Below, piece after piece: positions 11,925 to 24,013 of a stretch of 64,000 bases of DNA. The DNA comes from Hordeum vulgare subsp. vulgare (Eukaryota > Streptophyta > Magnoliopsida > Poales > Poaceae). A model generated the notes under the pieces. That model did not search any database, was not told where the DNA came from, and saw only the letters and a list, made by a program, of their open reading frames with translations. The stretch lies in contig NC_058521.1 of NCBI RefSeq assembly GCF_904849725.1, positions 431,104,676 through 431,168,675 of the forward strand, in the 5' to 3' direction. The position numbers were made by a program, and so were the translations under genes. Each line of letters starts with the position of its first letter. Positions within the stretch are counted from its first letter, which is position 1.

Positions 11925-12313
11925 TTGGGACCGAAGCACTAGGAATCACTCCCAGTTTGGTGATGAACTCCTTCATCCAGACTCCTTCATGCGCTGCTTC
12001 CGAGGCTGCTATGTAGTCCGCTTCACATGTAGATGCCGCCACGGCGCTTTGCTTGCAACTACACCAGCTGACTGCCCCACCATTCAAAATATACACGTAT
12101 CCAGTTTGTGACTTGGAGTCATCCGGATCTGTGTCGAAGCTAGCATCGACGTAACCCTTTATGACAAGCTCTTCGGCATCTCCATAAACGAGAAACATAT
12201 CTTTAGTCCTTTTTAGGTACTTAAGGATATTCTTGACCGATGTCGAGTGATCCACTCCTGGATCACTTTGGTACCTCCCAACCAAACTTATGGCAAGGTT
12301 CACATCAGGTCTG
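11925..12313 (-). pseudogene. Element B RNase H fragment
   Basis: Minus-strand frame of about 127 codons with Copia RNase H features: the stretch GYVDASFDTDPDDSKSQTGY near 12150-12090, the SWCS...KQS motif and the EADYIAASEAAHE region. The rest of RNase H and the 3' LTR are beyond the A insertion. Upstream the frame continues, after C, at 19148. Confidence 0.88.
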
Positions 12314-12318
12314 GTACA

Positions 12319-13939
12319 TGATACGTCTCAAACGTATCTATAATTTTTTATGGTTTCACGCTGTTATCTTGTCTTCTTTGGTTGTTTTATGTACCTTTTA
12401 TATCTTTGTTGGGACTAACTTATTAATTCAGTGCCAAGTGCCAGTTCCTGTTTTTTCCGTGTTTTTGACTCTTTTTAGATCTGATTTTGGAATTGATTCC
12501 AAACAGAAGAAAAACCCTGAAATGATTTTTTTTCCCGAGCGAAAGAAGACCAGGGAGCTTTTGAGCAAAGCCAGGTGGGCTCGAGGGAGCCCACAAGCCC
12601 CCACTCCGCCACCAGGGGGAGGCGGCGGTGGGCAGGCTTGTGGCCTCCCTGGCCGCCCCCTGACTTAGGTCTTTGGCCTATAAATTCCCAAATATTCCGC
12701 AAAAAATCAGGGGAGCCTCGAAAATATTTTTCCACCGCCGCAAGCTTCCGTTTCCGCGAGATCTCATCTCGAGACCCTTCTCGGCGCCTTGCTGGAGGGG
12801 ACTTTGGAGTTGGAGGGCTTCTTCATCATCATCATCGCCCCTCCAATGACTCGTGAGTAGTTCACGTCAAACCTACGGGTCCGTAGTTAGTAGCTAGATG
12901 GCTTCTTCTCTCTCTTGGATCTTCAATACAAAGTTCTCCATGATCTTCATGGAGATCTATCCGATATAATCTACTTTGGCGGTGTGTTTGTCGAGATCCG
13001 ATGAATTGTGGATTTGTGATCAGATTATCTATGATATATATTTGAATATTTGCTGATTTCTTATATGCATGATTTGATATCCTTGTAAGTCTCTCCGAAT
13101 CTTGGATTTTGTTTGGCCAACTAGATCTATGATTCTTGCAATGGGAGAAGTGCTTGGTTTTGGGTTCTACCATGTGGTGACCTTTCCCAGTGACAGTAGG
13201 GGCAACAAGGCACACATCAAGTAGTTGCCATCAAGGGTAAAAAGATGGGGGTTTTATCATTGGTTTGAGATTATCCCTCTACATCATGTCATCTTGCTTA
13301 AGGCGTTACTCTGTTCTTATGGACTTAATACACTAGATGCATGCTGGAGAGCGGTCGACGTGTGGAGTAATAGTAGTAGATGCAGAAAGTATCGGTCTAC
13401 TTGTTTCGGACGTGATGACTATAGATATAATCATTGCATAGATATCGTCACGACTTTGCACGGTTCTATCAATTGCTCGACAGTAATTTGTTCACCCACC
13501 GTCTACTTGCTTTCATGAGAGAAGCCACTAGTAAACACTACGGCCCCCGGGTCTATTCACATCCATCATTTACACTTCCGCTTTTAATTTGCTTTGTTAC
13601 TTTGTTGCTTTCAGTTCTCACTTGGCAAACAATCTATAAGGGATTGACAACCCCTTCATAGCGTTGGGTGCAAGCTTTTGTGTTTGTGCAGGATCTTGAG
13701 ATACTCTTCCGCCGGAATGATACCTTGGTTCTCAAAATGAGGGAAATACTTACCGTCGTTGTGCTACATCACCCTTTCCGCTTTGAGGGAACACCAACGC
13801 AAGGCTCCAAGGCCACGGGGGAAATCCTTTGCATACTTGCCTAGGAAGTCCCTTAAGGCGTAGCCGCAGCTGAAGGATTCCTGGTGCCGTCGACACAACT
13901 ATTTATGGCGCCGTTGCAAGGGATACACATCAAACATCA
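12319..13939 (+). repeat. Element C 5' LTR
   Basis: 1,621-bp LTR from TGATACGTCTC to ...AAACATCA. It includes a TATA-like box TATAAAT (12679-12685) after a GC-rich stretch. Its last 60 bases contain two primer-site-like sequences (13881-13894 and 13905-13922) that are also in the 3' LTR. Confidence 0.94.
12679..12685 (+). promoter_or_regulatory. Putative TATA box of element C
   Basis: GGCCTATAAATTCCC lies 360 bases into the LTR and is conserved in the 3' LTR at 17882-17888. Spacing and context fit a core promoter. Confidence 0.5.
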
Positions 13940-13948
13940 GAAGTATTT

Positions 13949-13966
13949 CTGGCGCCGTTGCCGGGG
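13949..13966 (+). other. Element C primer binding site (tRNA-Asp type)
   Basis: CTGGCGCCGTTGCCGGGG starts ten bases after the LTR end and matches the complement of the plant tRNA-Asp 3' end, the primer typical of Athila-type elements. Two diverged copies lie upstream inside the LTR. Confidence 0.85.
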
Positions 13967-14177
13967 AGGAGAAATCAAGATCTATCCAAATAGGTCTCCC
14001 AAACTCTTCTCTTGCATTTAGTTTTGTTGCCAGTTGCCTCTCGTATTCCTCTCCCCCACTTCAAATTTGCCGTTTTCATTCGCCTTTCGCCTTCGCCATT
14101 TTCTTTTGCCTTTTTGCTATCTTCTTTTGCCCGTTTCACTCTCTCTTCCTGCTCGTTTGTGTGTGAGATAGTCCATC

Positions 14178-14861
14178 AATGGCTAGACCCACCACTCCAA
14201 ACACACCCCTGAAAATGAAGTTCTCAATTTCAGGCAGAATGAGGAAGAAAATTTGAAGGACGCTTGGTACAGGATTTGCAATGCTCAAAGTTGATCTACT
14301 CGTAAGCAATCCACTACCGTCCTCCTTCGCAGTTTCTATGTTGGAATTTCTCCTTGGAATAGGTATATCCTTGATACCATTGTAGGCGGGAACTTTTTGG
14401 GGAGCCATACTGTTGACTCCTATAGAGCTATCATTAATTTGGTAGGCTCACCCCCGCTCATGATTAATGGAACTATCTTGACCTTGGAACACGTGATGCA
14501 AATGCTTGACGCTATTGAAAACAAAATTGCCACAGTTGAACTTATTGAGGGTTTGGATAGAAAGATCCACAATCAAATTTCTCAGTACGGATCCAAAGTG
14601 GGAAACTTTTTGAAAAATTTAAAGGAGAAGGAATTTATAGTTAATAATTCTTCTAGAATTGGCAAATTAGAAGATGTCATAACCAACTTGGGTTCTGCTT
14701 TTGCCGCTGTGCAAAATACTCCAAATCTCACTCTCAAAAAGACCGTCAAGCCTGTTTTTGTTCCTAAAGCTAGTGGTGAGTCATCCAATAAAGATGAATA
14801 TCTTAAGATTATAAATGATCACGCTACCTATGGTTTGAGCACCAAAGATGACTATACGTGA
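14178..14861 (+). pseudogene. Element C short gag with one in-frame stop
   Basis: From the ATG at 14178 a single frame of 227 residues runs to 14861, with one TGA at 14292-14294 about 38 codons in. The stretch EEENLKDAWYRICNAQ before the stop is a gag-like signature of Athila-type elements. After the stop come a hydrophobic/aromatic segment and a long helical, probably coiled-coil part (about residues 100-185). There is no CCHC knuckle and no protease. The stop is at a site where relatives have Arg, so CGA to TGA is likely. The ATG 37 codons past the stop (14397) could start a shorter product. Probably a structural protein, now inactive. Confidence 0.75.
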
Positions 14862-14906
14862 TTCCATCACTTTTTGCCTAGCTAAGGGCGTTAAACAAAA
14901 GCGCTT

Positions 14907-14924
14907 GTTGGGAGGCAACCCAAC
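14907..14924 (+). other. Hairpin downstream of element C gag
   Basis: GTTGGG and CCCAAC pair around the loop AGGCAA, 45 bases after the gag stop. The surrounding sequence (CTAAGGGCGTTAAACAAAAG before it) is one I recall as strongly conserved in Triticeae gag-only elements. Confidence 0.5.
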
Positions 14925-17509
14925 GAATCTATCTTTTTTCTTTCTGTTTTGTGTTTTCTACACTTTCATAATTCTATTATGGTTGTGTTTTTTGTGTTTC
15001 TTTTTGCGTTTGTGCCAAGCAAAACCGTTATGATTAGTCTTGTGTATGATCGTTTGGTCATGTTGGAAAAGACAGAAACTTTCTGCTCACGAAACGAATT
15101 TTCATTTTTTTCTGTAATAGCGTTTGACTTGATTCTTTCTTCTGCTGATTGCTACGCAAATTTTTCAGACGGTCGTAATTTTTCAGAATTTTTGAAAGAC
15201 CAGAGGTATATGAAATATACAGATTGCTATAGACTGGTCTGCTGTTAACAGATTCTGTTTTCGTTGTGTTGGTTGCTTATTTTGATAAAACTATGGATAG
15301 TATCGGGGGGTATTAGCCATGGAAGATTGAAAGTACAGTAACCCAACATCAGCACAAGTAGAATTTAAGTTTTCTACAGTACCTAAGGAAGTGGTGGTTT
15401 GCTTTCTTGTACTAATGTTATGATGAGTTTCTGTTTAAGTTCCGTGTTGTGAAGTTTTCAAGTTTTGGGTGAAGTTCTTATGGACAAAGAGATAAAAGAG
15501 TGGCAAGAGCTCAAGCTTGGGGATGCCCAAGGCACCCCAAGATATTCAAGGATGCCGTAAAAGCCTAAGCTTGGGGATTCCCCGGGAAGGCATCCCCTCT
15601 CTCGTCTTCAATCCATCGGTAACGTTACTTGGGGCTATATTTTTATTCACCACATGTTATGTGTTTTTGCTAGGAGCGTCTTGTATCATAGGAGTCTTTT
15701 ATTTTTATTTTGTGACACAATCATACTTGCTGCACACATAGAGAGAGAGACATGCACACACCATGATTTTGTCGAGCTTCACTTACATCTTTTGGTAGAC
15801 AATTCAGCTCACGTGTGCTTCACTTATATCTTTTGAGCTAGATACTTTTGCTCTATGTGCTTCATTTATATCGTTTAGAGAACAGCAGTGCATGGCTTGG
15901 TAGTTGATCTATGCTTTGAAATTAGTCTCAAAAGGAGTAGTTATCCAAAGGGATACGAAAACTTCCACCTTCATGTGCATTGAATAGTTAGAGAAGTTTG
16001 ATTCATCTCAATTTGTTTTGAGTTGTGGTTATGGTAATATTGAAGTCATGCTAGTAAGGTGTTGTGGATCTATAAATACTTGTGTTGAAGTTAATGATTC
16101 CCGTAGCATGCACGTATCGTGAACCGCTATGTGATGAAATCTGAGCATGATTAGTATATTGATTGTCATCCTTTGCGTGGCGGTCGGGATCGCGCGATGG
16201 TTTATACCTACCAACCCTTCCCCTAGGAGTATGCGTTGAATGCTTTGTTTCAATTACTAATAAAACTTTTGCAATAAGTATATGAGTTCTTCATGACTAA
16301 TGTTGAGTCCATGGTTTAGATGCACTTTCACCTTCCACCATCACTGTCTTCTTAGTGTCGTGCAACTTTCGCCGGTGCACAAAACCCACCATTAGCCTCC
16401 CTCAAAACAGCCACCATACCTACCTACAAAGTTATTCCGAGATATATTGCCATGCAACTACCACCATGACATGTGCCACCACGTCTACATTGCCATTGCA
16501 TGATCGTAAGATAGCTAGCATGATGTTTCCATTGATGTCTATGCCATGCTAGATCATTGCCACGGTACACTACCGAAGGAATTCCATATAGAGTCATCGT
16601 TAGTCTAAGTTTTGAGTTGAAAGTGTGATGATCATCATTAATGGAGCATTGTCCCATGTGAGGAAATAAAATAGGCCAAAGAAGCCCACAAAAAAAGAGG
16701 CCAAAGAGCCCACCAAATAAATAAAATGAGAGAAAAAGAGAGAAGGGACAATGCTACCACTTTTTCCACACTTGTGCATACTAAGCACCATGATCTTCAT
16801 GATTGAGAGTCTCTCGTTTTGTCAACACCATATAGCTAGTGGGAAATTTTCACTATATAACTTGGCTTGTATATTCCAATGACAGGCTTCCTCAAAATTG
16901 CCTTAGGTCTTCGTGAGCAAGCAAGTTGGATGCACACCCACTAGTTTTCTTTAAGAGCTTTCACATACTCGTAGCTCTAGTGCATCATTTGTATGGCAAT
17001 CCCTACTCATTCACATTGATATATATTGATGAGCATCTCCACAGCTCATTGATATGCCTAGTTAATGTGACTATCTTCTCCTTTTTTGTCTTGCAACCTC
17101 CACCACATTCCACACCATCTATAGTTATATAACCATGGCTCACGCTCATGTATTGCGTGAGAGTTGAAAAGGTTTGAGAAAGTAAAGGTGTGAAACAATT
17201 ACTTGGCCAATACAGGGGTTGTGCATGATTTAAATTCGTCGTGTAATGATGATAGAGCATAGCCAGACTATATGCTTTTGTAGGGATAACTTTCTTCTGG
17301 CCTTGTTATTTTGAAAGTTCATGATTACTTTGCTAGTTTGCTTGAATTATTATTGTTTCCACGTCAATAGCAAACTATTGTTTTGAATCTAATGGATCTG
17401 AACATTCACGTCACATAAAAGGAACTACAAAGGACACCTATGCTAGGTAGCATGAAAGCATCAAAAATTCATTCTTATCACTTCCCTACTCGAGGACGAG
17501 CAGGAGTTA
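14925..17509 (+). other. Element C non-coding internal region
   Basis: About 2.6 kb of AT-rich DNA without a credible gene; short frames here are not conserved. It contains two hairpin-forming GGGGATGCC-type motifs (15519-15597), three copies of a GCTTCACTTATATCTTTT-like motif (about 15776, 15814 and 15859), and a purine-rich stretch (about 16660-16750). In autonomous relatives this position follows the last ORF. Confidence 0.75.
15519..15597 (+). repeat. Two PPT-like hairpin motifs in element C
   Basis: AAGCTTGGGGATGCC pairs with GGCACCCC (15519-15538), and AAGCTTGGGGATTCC pairs with GGCATCCCC (15573-15597). The 5' arms repeat the sequence of the true polypurine tract at 17510-17523, two kilobases upstream of it. 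Confidence 0.6.
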
Positions 17510-17523
17510 AGCTTGGGGATGCT
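17510..17523 (+). other. Element C polypurine tract region
   Basis: TTAAGCTTGGGGATGCT lies directly before the 3' LTR start TGATACG, the expected plus-strand primer position. Confidence 0.8.
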
Positions 17524-19142
17524 TGATACGTCTCAAACGTATCTATAATTTTTTATGGTTTCACGCTGTTATCTTGTCTTCTTTGGTTGTTTTATGTACC
17601 TTTTATATCTTTTTTGGGACTAACTTATTAATTCAGTGCCAAGTGTCAGTTCCTGTTTTTTCCGTGTTTTTGACTCTTTTCATATCTGATTTTGGATCGG
17701 AGTCCAAAAGGAAGAAAAACCCCGAAATGATTTTTTCCCGAACGAAAGAAGACCACGGGGATTTTGGGCCAAGCCAGGTGGGCTCGAGTTAGCCCACAAG
17801 CCCCCACTCCGCCACCAAGGGGAGGCGGCGGTGGGCAGGCTTGTGGCCTCCCTGGCCGCCCCCTGACCTAGGTCCTTGGCCTATAAATTCCCAAATATTC
17901 CGCAAAAAATCAGGGGAGCCTCGAAAATACTTTTCCACCACAGCAAGCTTCCGTTTCTGCGAGATCTCATCTCGAGACCCTTCCCGGTGCCCTGCCGGAG
18001 GGGACTTTGGAGTTGGAGGGCTTCATCATCATCATCATCGCCCCTCCAATGACTCGTGAGTAGTTCACTTCAGACCTACAGGTCCGTAGTTAGTAGCTAG
18101 ATGGCTTCTTCTCTCTCTTGGATCTTCAATACAAAGTTCTACATGATCTTCATGGAGATCTATCCGATGTAATCTTCTTTGGCGGTGTGTTTGTCGAGAT
18201 CTGATGAATTGTGGATTTGTAATTAGATTATCTATGATATATATTTGAGTCTCTGCTGATTTCTTATATGCATGATTTGATATCCTTGTAAGTCTCTCCG
18301 AGTCTTGGATTTTGTTTGGCCAACTAGATCTATGATTCTTGCAATGGGAGAAGTGCTTGGTTTTGGGTTCTGCCATGTGGTGACCTTTCCCAGTGACAGT
18401 AGGGGCAACAAGGCACACATCAAATAGTTGCCATCAAGGGTAAAAATATGGGGTTTTTATCATTGGTTTGAGATTATCCCTCTACATGATGTCATCTTGC
18501 TTAAGGCGTTACTCTGTTCTTATGGACTTAATACACTAGATGCATGCTGGATAGCGGTCGACGTGTGGAGTAATAGTGGTAGATGTAGAAAGTATCGGTC
18601 TACTTGTTTCGGACGTGATGCCTATAGATATAATCATTGCATAGATATCGTCACGACTTTGCGCGGTTCTATCAATTGCTCGACAGTAATTTGTTCACCC
18701 ACCGTCTACTTGCTTTCATGAGAGAAGCCACTAGTAAACACTACGGCCCCCGGGTCTATTCACATCCATCGTTTACACCTCCGCTTTTACTTTGCTTTGT
18801 TACTTTGTTGCTTTCAGTTCTCACTTGGCAAACAATCTATAAGGGATTGACAACCCCTTCATAGCGTTGGGTGCAAGCTTTTGTGTTTTTGCAGGATCTT
18901 GAGATACTCTTCCGCCGGATTAATACCTTGGTTCTCAAACTGAGGGAAATACTTACCGTCGCTGTGCTACATCACCCTTTCCGCTTCGAGGGAACAACAA
19001 TGCAAGGCTCCAAGGCCACGGGGGGAATCCTTTGCATACTTGCCTAGGAAGTCCCTTAAGACGTAGCAGCAGCTGAAGGATTCCTGGTGCCGTCGACACA
19101 ACTATTTTTGGCGCCATTGCAAGGGATACACAGCAAACATCA
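17524..19142 (+). repeat. Element C 3' LTR
   Basis: 1,619-bp LTR matching 12319-13939 from TGATACGTCTC to ...AAACATCA and followed by the target duplication GTACA. By eye the two LTRs differ by a few percent. It also carries the two extra primer-site-like copies, at about 19084-19097 and 19108-19125. Confidence 0.94.
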
Positions 19143-19147
19143 GTACA

Positions 19148-19900
19148 CAGCATGGCATACATAATAGAGCCTATGGCGTAAGCATAGGGTACAATACGCA
19201 TCTTTTCCCTATCTTCTGCCGTGGTCTGGCATTGAGTTGTGCTCAATCTCACACCTTGCAATACAGGCAAGAACCCCTGCTTGGACTTATCCATATTGAA
19301 CTTCTTCTATATCTTGTCAAGGTATGTGCTTTGTGAAAGACTAATGAGGCGTCTCGATCTATCTCTATAGATCTTGATGCCTAATATGTAAGCAGCTTCT
19401 CCAAGGTCCTTCATTGAAAAACACTTATTCAAATAGGCCTTTATGCTTTCCAAAAGTTCTATATCATTTCCCATCAATAATATCTCATCCACATATAATA
19501 TGAGAAATGCTAGATAGCTCCCACTCACTTTCTTGTAAATATAGGCTTCTCCATAAGTCTGTACAAACCCAAACGCTTTGATCACCTCATCAAAGCAAAT
19601 GTTCCGTACCTTGTCAGCATTTTTAGGATCGACAAAACCATCCGGCTGTATCATATACAATTCTTCCTTAAGAAAGTCGTTACGGAATGTCGTTTTGACA
19701 TCCATTTGCCAGATCTCATAATCATAAAATGTGACAAGTTCTAACATGATTCGGACGAACTTCACCATCGCTACGGGTGAGAAAGTCTCATCGTAGTCAA
19801 TTCCTTGAACTTGTCGATAACCCTTAGCGACAAGTCGAGCCTTATAGATGGTCACATTACCATCCGTGTCAGTATTCCTCTTAAAGATCCATTTATTTTT
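19148..19900 (-). pseudogene. Element B Copia reverse transcriptase, degenerate
   Basis: Minus-strand frames encode the Copia RT: KARLVAKGYRQVQGIDYDET near the N-terminus (about 19845), QMDVKTTFRNDFLKEELYM (about 19715-19660), the catalytic box read as YVDEILLMGND instead of YVDD (about 19500-19465), and the CFSMKDLGEAAYILGIKIYR stretch (about 19420-19370). About 17 residues usually present between the PDGFVDPKNADKV and FDEVIKAFGF segments are missing (near 19610). A frame break precedes MDKSKQGFLPVLQG at 19294, and the sequence ends at the C insertion. The changed second Asp of the catalytic box plus the deletion mean no active enzyme. Confidence 0.88.
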
Positions 19901-20039
19901 CTATGGCTCCCCAATCATCGGGCAAGTCCACCAAAGTCCACACTTTGTTCTCATACATGGATCCTATCTCGGATTTCACGGCTTCAAGCCATTTGTTGGA
20001 ATCCGGGCCCGCCATCGCTTCTTCATAGTTCAAAGGTTC

Positions 20040-21352
20040 ACTGTTGTCTAACAACATGATTTCCATGACAGGGTTGTCGTACCACCCTCATGCGGAACGT
20101 GTCCTTGTGGACCTATGAAGTTCAGTAGCAACTTGATCCGAAGTTTCATGATCATCATCATTAATTCCTCTCTAGCCGATGCAGGCATTCTAGAAATATT
20201 TTCTTGTGTTTTGCTGCTCTCCGGTTCGAGAGGGGTTACAATTACCTCATCAAGTTCTACTTTCCTCCCACTCACTTCTTTTGAGAGAAACTCTTTCTCT
20301 AGAAAGGATCCATTCTTTGCAACAAAGATCTTGCCTTCGGATCTGAGATAGAAGGTATACCCAATAGTTTCCTTAGAATATCCTATGAATACACACTTTT
20401 CCCATTTGGGTTCGAGCTTTTCAGGCTGAAGTTTCTCAACATAAGCATCGCATCCCCAAAATTTCAGAAACGACGTCTTAGGTTTCTTGCCAAATCATAA
20501 TTCATACGGTGTCATCTCAACGGATTTAGACGGTGCCCTATTTAAAGTGAATGCGGCAATCTCCAATGCGTATCCCCAAAATGATAGCGGTAGATCAATA
20601 AGAGACATCACAGATCGCACCATATCCAATAGAGTGTGATTACAATGTTCAGACACACCCTTATGCTGAGGTGTGCGAGGCGGCATGAGTTGTGAAACAA
20701 TTCCACATTTCCTTAAGTGTGTGGAAAACTCGTGACTTAAATATTCTCCTCCATGATCATATCATAAGAACTTTATTTTCTTGTCACGTTGATTCTCTAC
20801 CCCACTCTAAAATTCCTTGAACCTTTTAAAGGTTTCAGACTTGTGTTCCAATAAGTAGACATACCCATATCTGCTTAAGTAACCAGTGATGGTGAGAACA
20901 TAACGATAGCCTCCGCAAGCCTCAACGCTCATTGGACCGCATACATCGGTATGTATTATTTCCAACAAGTTGGTTGCTCGCTCCATTGTTTCAGAGAATG
21001 GAGTCTTAGTCATCTTGTCTATGAGGCACGGTTCGCACGAGTCAAATGATTCAAAATCAAGAGACTCCAAAAGTCCATCTGTATGGAGTTTCTTCATGCG
21101 TTTGACACCGATATGACCAAGGTGGCAGTGCCACAAGTATGTGGGACTATCATTATCAACCTTACATCTTTTGGTACCCACACTATGAATATATGTAACA
21201 CCACATTCTAGATTCATTAAGAATAAACCATTGACCAGCGGGGCATGACCATAAAACATACCTCTCATATAAATAGAACAACCATTATTTTCAGATTTAA
21301 ATGAGTAGCCATCTCGCATCAAACGAGATCCCGATACAATGTTCATGCTCAA
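20040..21352 (-). pseudogene. Element B Copia integrase and linker, degenerate
   Basis: Minus-strand frames carry the integrase finger (H-L-G-H-I...C-E-P-C at about 21150-21025), the core with D in IHTDVCGPM (about 20965-20940), D in DHGGEYLS (about 20760-20730) and E in TPQHKGVSEHCN (about 20675-20640), then the region toward RT to about 20040. An in-frame TGA lies at 20764-20762 just before the second catalytic Asp, and other frame breaks occur. The order integrase then RT is typical of Copia. Confidence 0.85.
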
Positions 21353-22460
21353 AGCTGGTACTGAATAACAATTATTAAGGTTTAAAACTAATCACAAAGG
21401 TAGATGTAGAGGTAGCGTGCCGACGGTGATCACATTGACCTTGGAACCATTCCCGACACGCATCGTCACCTCGTCCTTTGCCAGCCTCTACTTATTCCGC
21501 AACTCCTGTTTTGAGTTACAAATGTGAGCAACTGCACCCGTATCAAATACTCGGGAGCGACTACGAGCGCTGGTAAGGTACACATCAATAACATGTATAT
21601 CACATATACCTTTGACGTTGCCGGCCTTCTTATCCGCTAAGTACTTGGGGCAGTTCCGCTTCCAGTGACCGTTTCCCTTGCAATAATAGCACTCAGTCTC
21701 ACGCTTGGGTCCATTCTTGGACTTCTTCCCGGCAACTGGTTTACCAGGCGCGGCAACTGCTTTGTCGTCCTTCTTGAAGTTCTTCTTACTCTTGCCTTTC
21801 TAGAAACTAGTGGTCTTATTCACCATCAACACTTGATGTTCCTTTTTTATTTCCACCTCCACTGATTTCAGCATTGAATACAACTCGAGAATGGTCTTCT
21901 CCCTCCCTTGCATGTTATAGTTCATCTCAAAGCTCCTATAGCTAGGTGGAAGCGATTGGAGGATTCTGTCAATAACCGAGTCATCCGGAAGGTTAACTCC
22001 CAGCTGAGACAAGCGGTTGTGCAACCCAGACATTTTGAGTATGTGTTCGCTGACACACCCATTTTCCTCCATCTTACAACTGAAGAACTTGTCAGATACT
22101 TGATATCTCTCAACGCGGGCATCAGCTTGGAAAACAAGTTTCAGCTCTTGGAACATCTCATATGCTCCTTGTTGCTCAAAATGCTTTTTGAGCCCCGGTT
22201 CTAAACTGTAAAGCATGCCGCACTAAACTAGGGAGTAATCATCACTACGCGATTGCGAGGCGTTCATAACGTCTTAAGCCGCTCGGAAAACGGTTGCATC
22301 TCCTAGGGGTGCATCAAGGACATATATTTTCTTGGAAGCTATGAGGATGAGCCTCAAGTTATGTACCCAGTCCGTATAGTTTCTTCCATCGTCTTTCAGC
22401 TTGGTTTTCTCTAGGAACGCGTTGAAGTTCAGTGGGACATTTGCGTGAGCCTTTGGATCT
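21353..22460 (-). pseudogene. Element B Copia gag and protease region, degenerate
   Basis: The minus strand encodes a Copia Gag: a helical part at about 22216-21800, with LILQSLPPSY-like and EMNYNMQGREKTILEL segments, then a Lys-rich linker and a CCHC knuckle CYYCKGNGHWKRNC (about 21695-21650). The protease motif DTGA follows at about 21545-21530. Weaker similarity to the Gag N-terminus extends to about 22450. Several stops are visible, so no full Gag could be made. Confidence 0.8.
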
Positions 22461-23711
22461 ACAATATAGATTGTAAAGACACTTTTAGACTAAGTTCATG
22501 CTAATTAAGTTCATCTAATCAAATTACTTAATGAACTACCACTCATATAGACATCCCTCTAGTCATCTAAGTGATACATGATCCATATCGAGTAGGCCGT
22601 GTCTGATCATCACGTGAGACAGACTAATTATCAATGGTGAACATCTCCATGTTGATCGTATCCACCATACAACTCATGTTCGACCTTTCGGTCTCTCGTG
22701 TTCCGAGGCCATGTCTGTACATGCTAGGCTCGTCAAGTCAACCTAAATGTTTTGCATGTGAAAATATGGCTTACACCCATTGTATGCGAACGTTAGAATC
22801 TATCACACCCGATCATCACGTGGTGCTTCGAAACAATGATCCATCGCAATGGTGCACACTTAGGGGGAACACATTTCTTGAAATTTTAGTGAGGGATAAT
22901 CTTATTTACTACCATCATTCTAAGAAAATAAGATGTAGAAACATGATAAACATCACATGAAAATCATATAGTGACATGATATGGCCAATATCATCTTGCG
23001 CCTTTGATCTCCATCTTCGGGGCACGGCATGATCACCATTGTCACCGGCATGACACCATGATTTCCATCATTGTGTCTTCATGAAGTCGTCTCGCCAACT
23101 ATTACTTCTACTACTATGGCTAACGGTTAGCAACAAAGTAAAGTAATCACATGGCGTTTTGATTGACACGCAGGTCATACAATAAATTAAGACAACTCCT
23201 ATGGCTCCTACCGGTTCTCATACTCATCAACATGCAAGTCGTGAATCCTATTACAAGAACACATCCAATCTCATACGTCACATATATTTCATCACATCCT
23301 TTTGGCCATATCACATCACATAGCATACCCTGCAAAACAAGTTTGACGTCCTCTAATTGTTGTTGCAAGTTTTACGTGGCTGCTATGGTTTCTAGCAAGA
23401 ACGTTTCTTAGCTATGTCACAGCCACAACGATGATATGCCAATTGATATTTACTCTTCATAAGGACCCTCTTCATCGAATCTGATCCGACTAAAGTGGCA
23501 GAGACACACACCAGCTAGCCACCTTATGCAACAAGTGCATGTCAGGCGGTGGAACCAGTCTCACGTAAGAGTACGTGTAAAGTCGGTCCGTGTCGCTTCA
23601 TCCCACGATGCCGCCAAATCAAGATAAGACTACTAATGGTAAGCAAATTGACCAAATCATCCCCCACAACTTACTTGTGTTCTACTCGTGCATAGAATCT
23701 ATGCATAGACC
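22461..23711 (-). other. Element B untranslated leader
   Basis: About 1.25 kb between Gag and the primer site with no credible ORF. A long leader is usual for Angela/BARE elements, where it carries packaging and dimerisation signals; I cannot point to these here. Confidence 0.65.
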
Positions 23712-23726
23712 TGGATCTGATACCAC
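23712..23726 (-). other. Element B primer binding site
   Basis: The minus strand reads GTGGTATCAGATCCA directly after the LTR end CCCCAACA, a near match to initiator methionine tRNA. Confidence 0.85.
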
Positions 23727-24013
23727 TGTTGGGGAACGTAGTAATAATTAAAAAAATTCCTACGTGTCACCAAGATCAATCTAGGAGAAGCTAGCAACGA
23801 GAGAGGGAGAGCATCTTCATACCGTTGAAGATCACTAAGCGGAAGCGTTACTATGACCACGATCAATGAAGTCGTACTCGCGGCGATCTGATCCAACCAC
23901 CGAACAAACGGTGCCTCCGCGTTCAACAGACCTAGAACCCGGGGACGTGTCCTTCTTGATCCAACAAGGGTGAAGGAAAAGTTGAGGGAGAGCTCTAGAA
24001 GCACGATGGCGTG
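23727..24013 (-). repeat. Element B 5' LTR, primer-site-proximal part
   Basis: The plus strand starts TGTTGGGGAACG at 23727. The LTR is interrupted after 24013 by D and resumes at 33963. The 5 bases GCGTG at 24009-24013 are repeated at 33963-33967 as the target duplication of D. Confidence 0.9.

Larger units (their letters stand above)
12319..19142 (+). mobile_element. Element C: gag-only non-autonomous Gypsy element (Sabrina/Athila-like)
   Basis: Complete 6,824-bp element on the plus strand with two LTRs of about 1.62 kb, a tRNA-Asp-like primer site, a short gag, about 2.6 kb of non-coding DNA and a polypurine tract. A perfect 5-bp target duplication GTACA flanks it (12314-12318 and 19143-19147) within the Copia pol gene of B. 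No protease, reverse transcriptase or integrase is detectable, so movement would need enzymes from an autonomous relative such as D or J. The layout resembles the disabled Sabrina group of Triticeae; that name is a tentative match. Confidence 0.93.
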
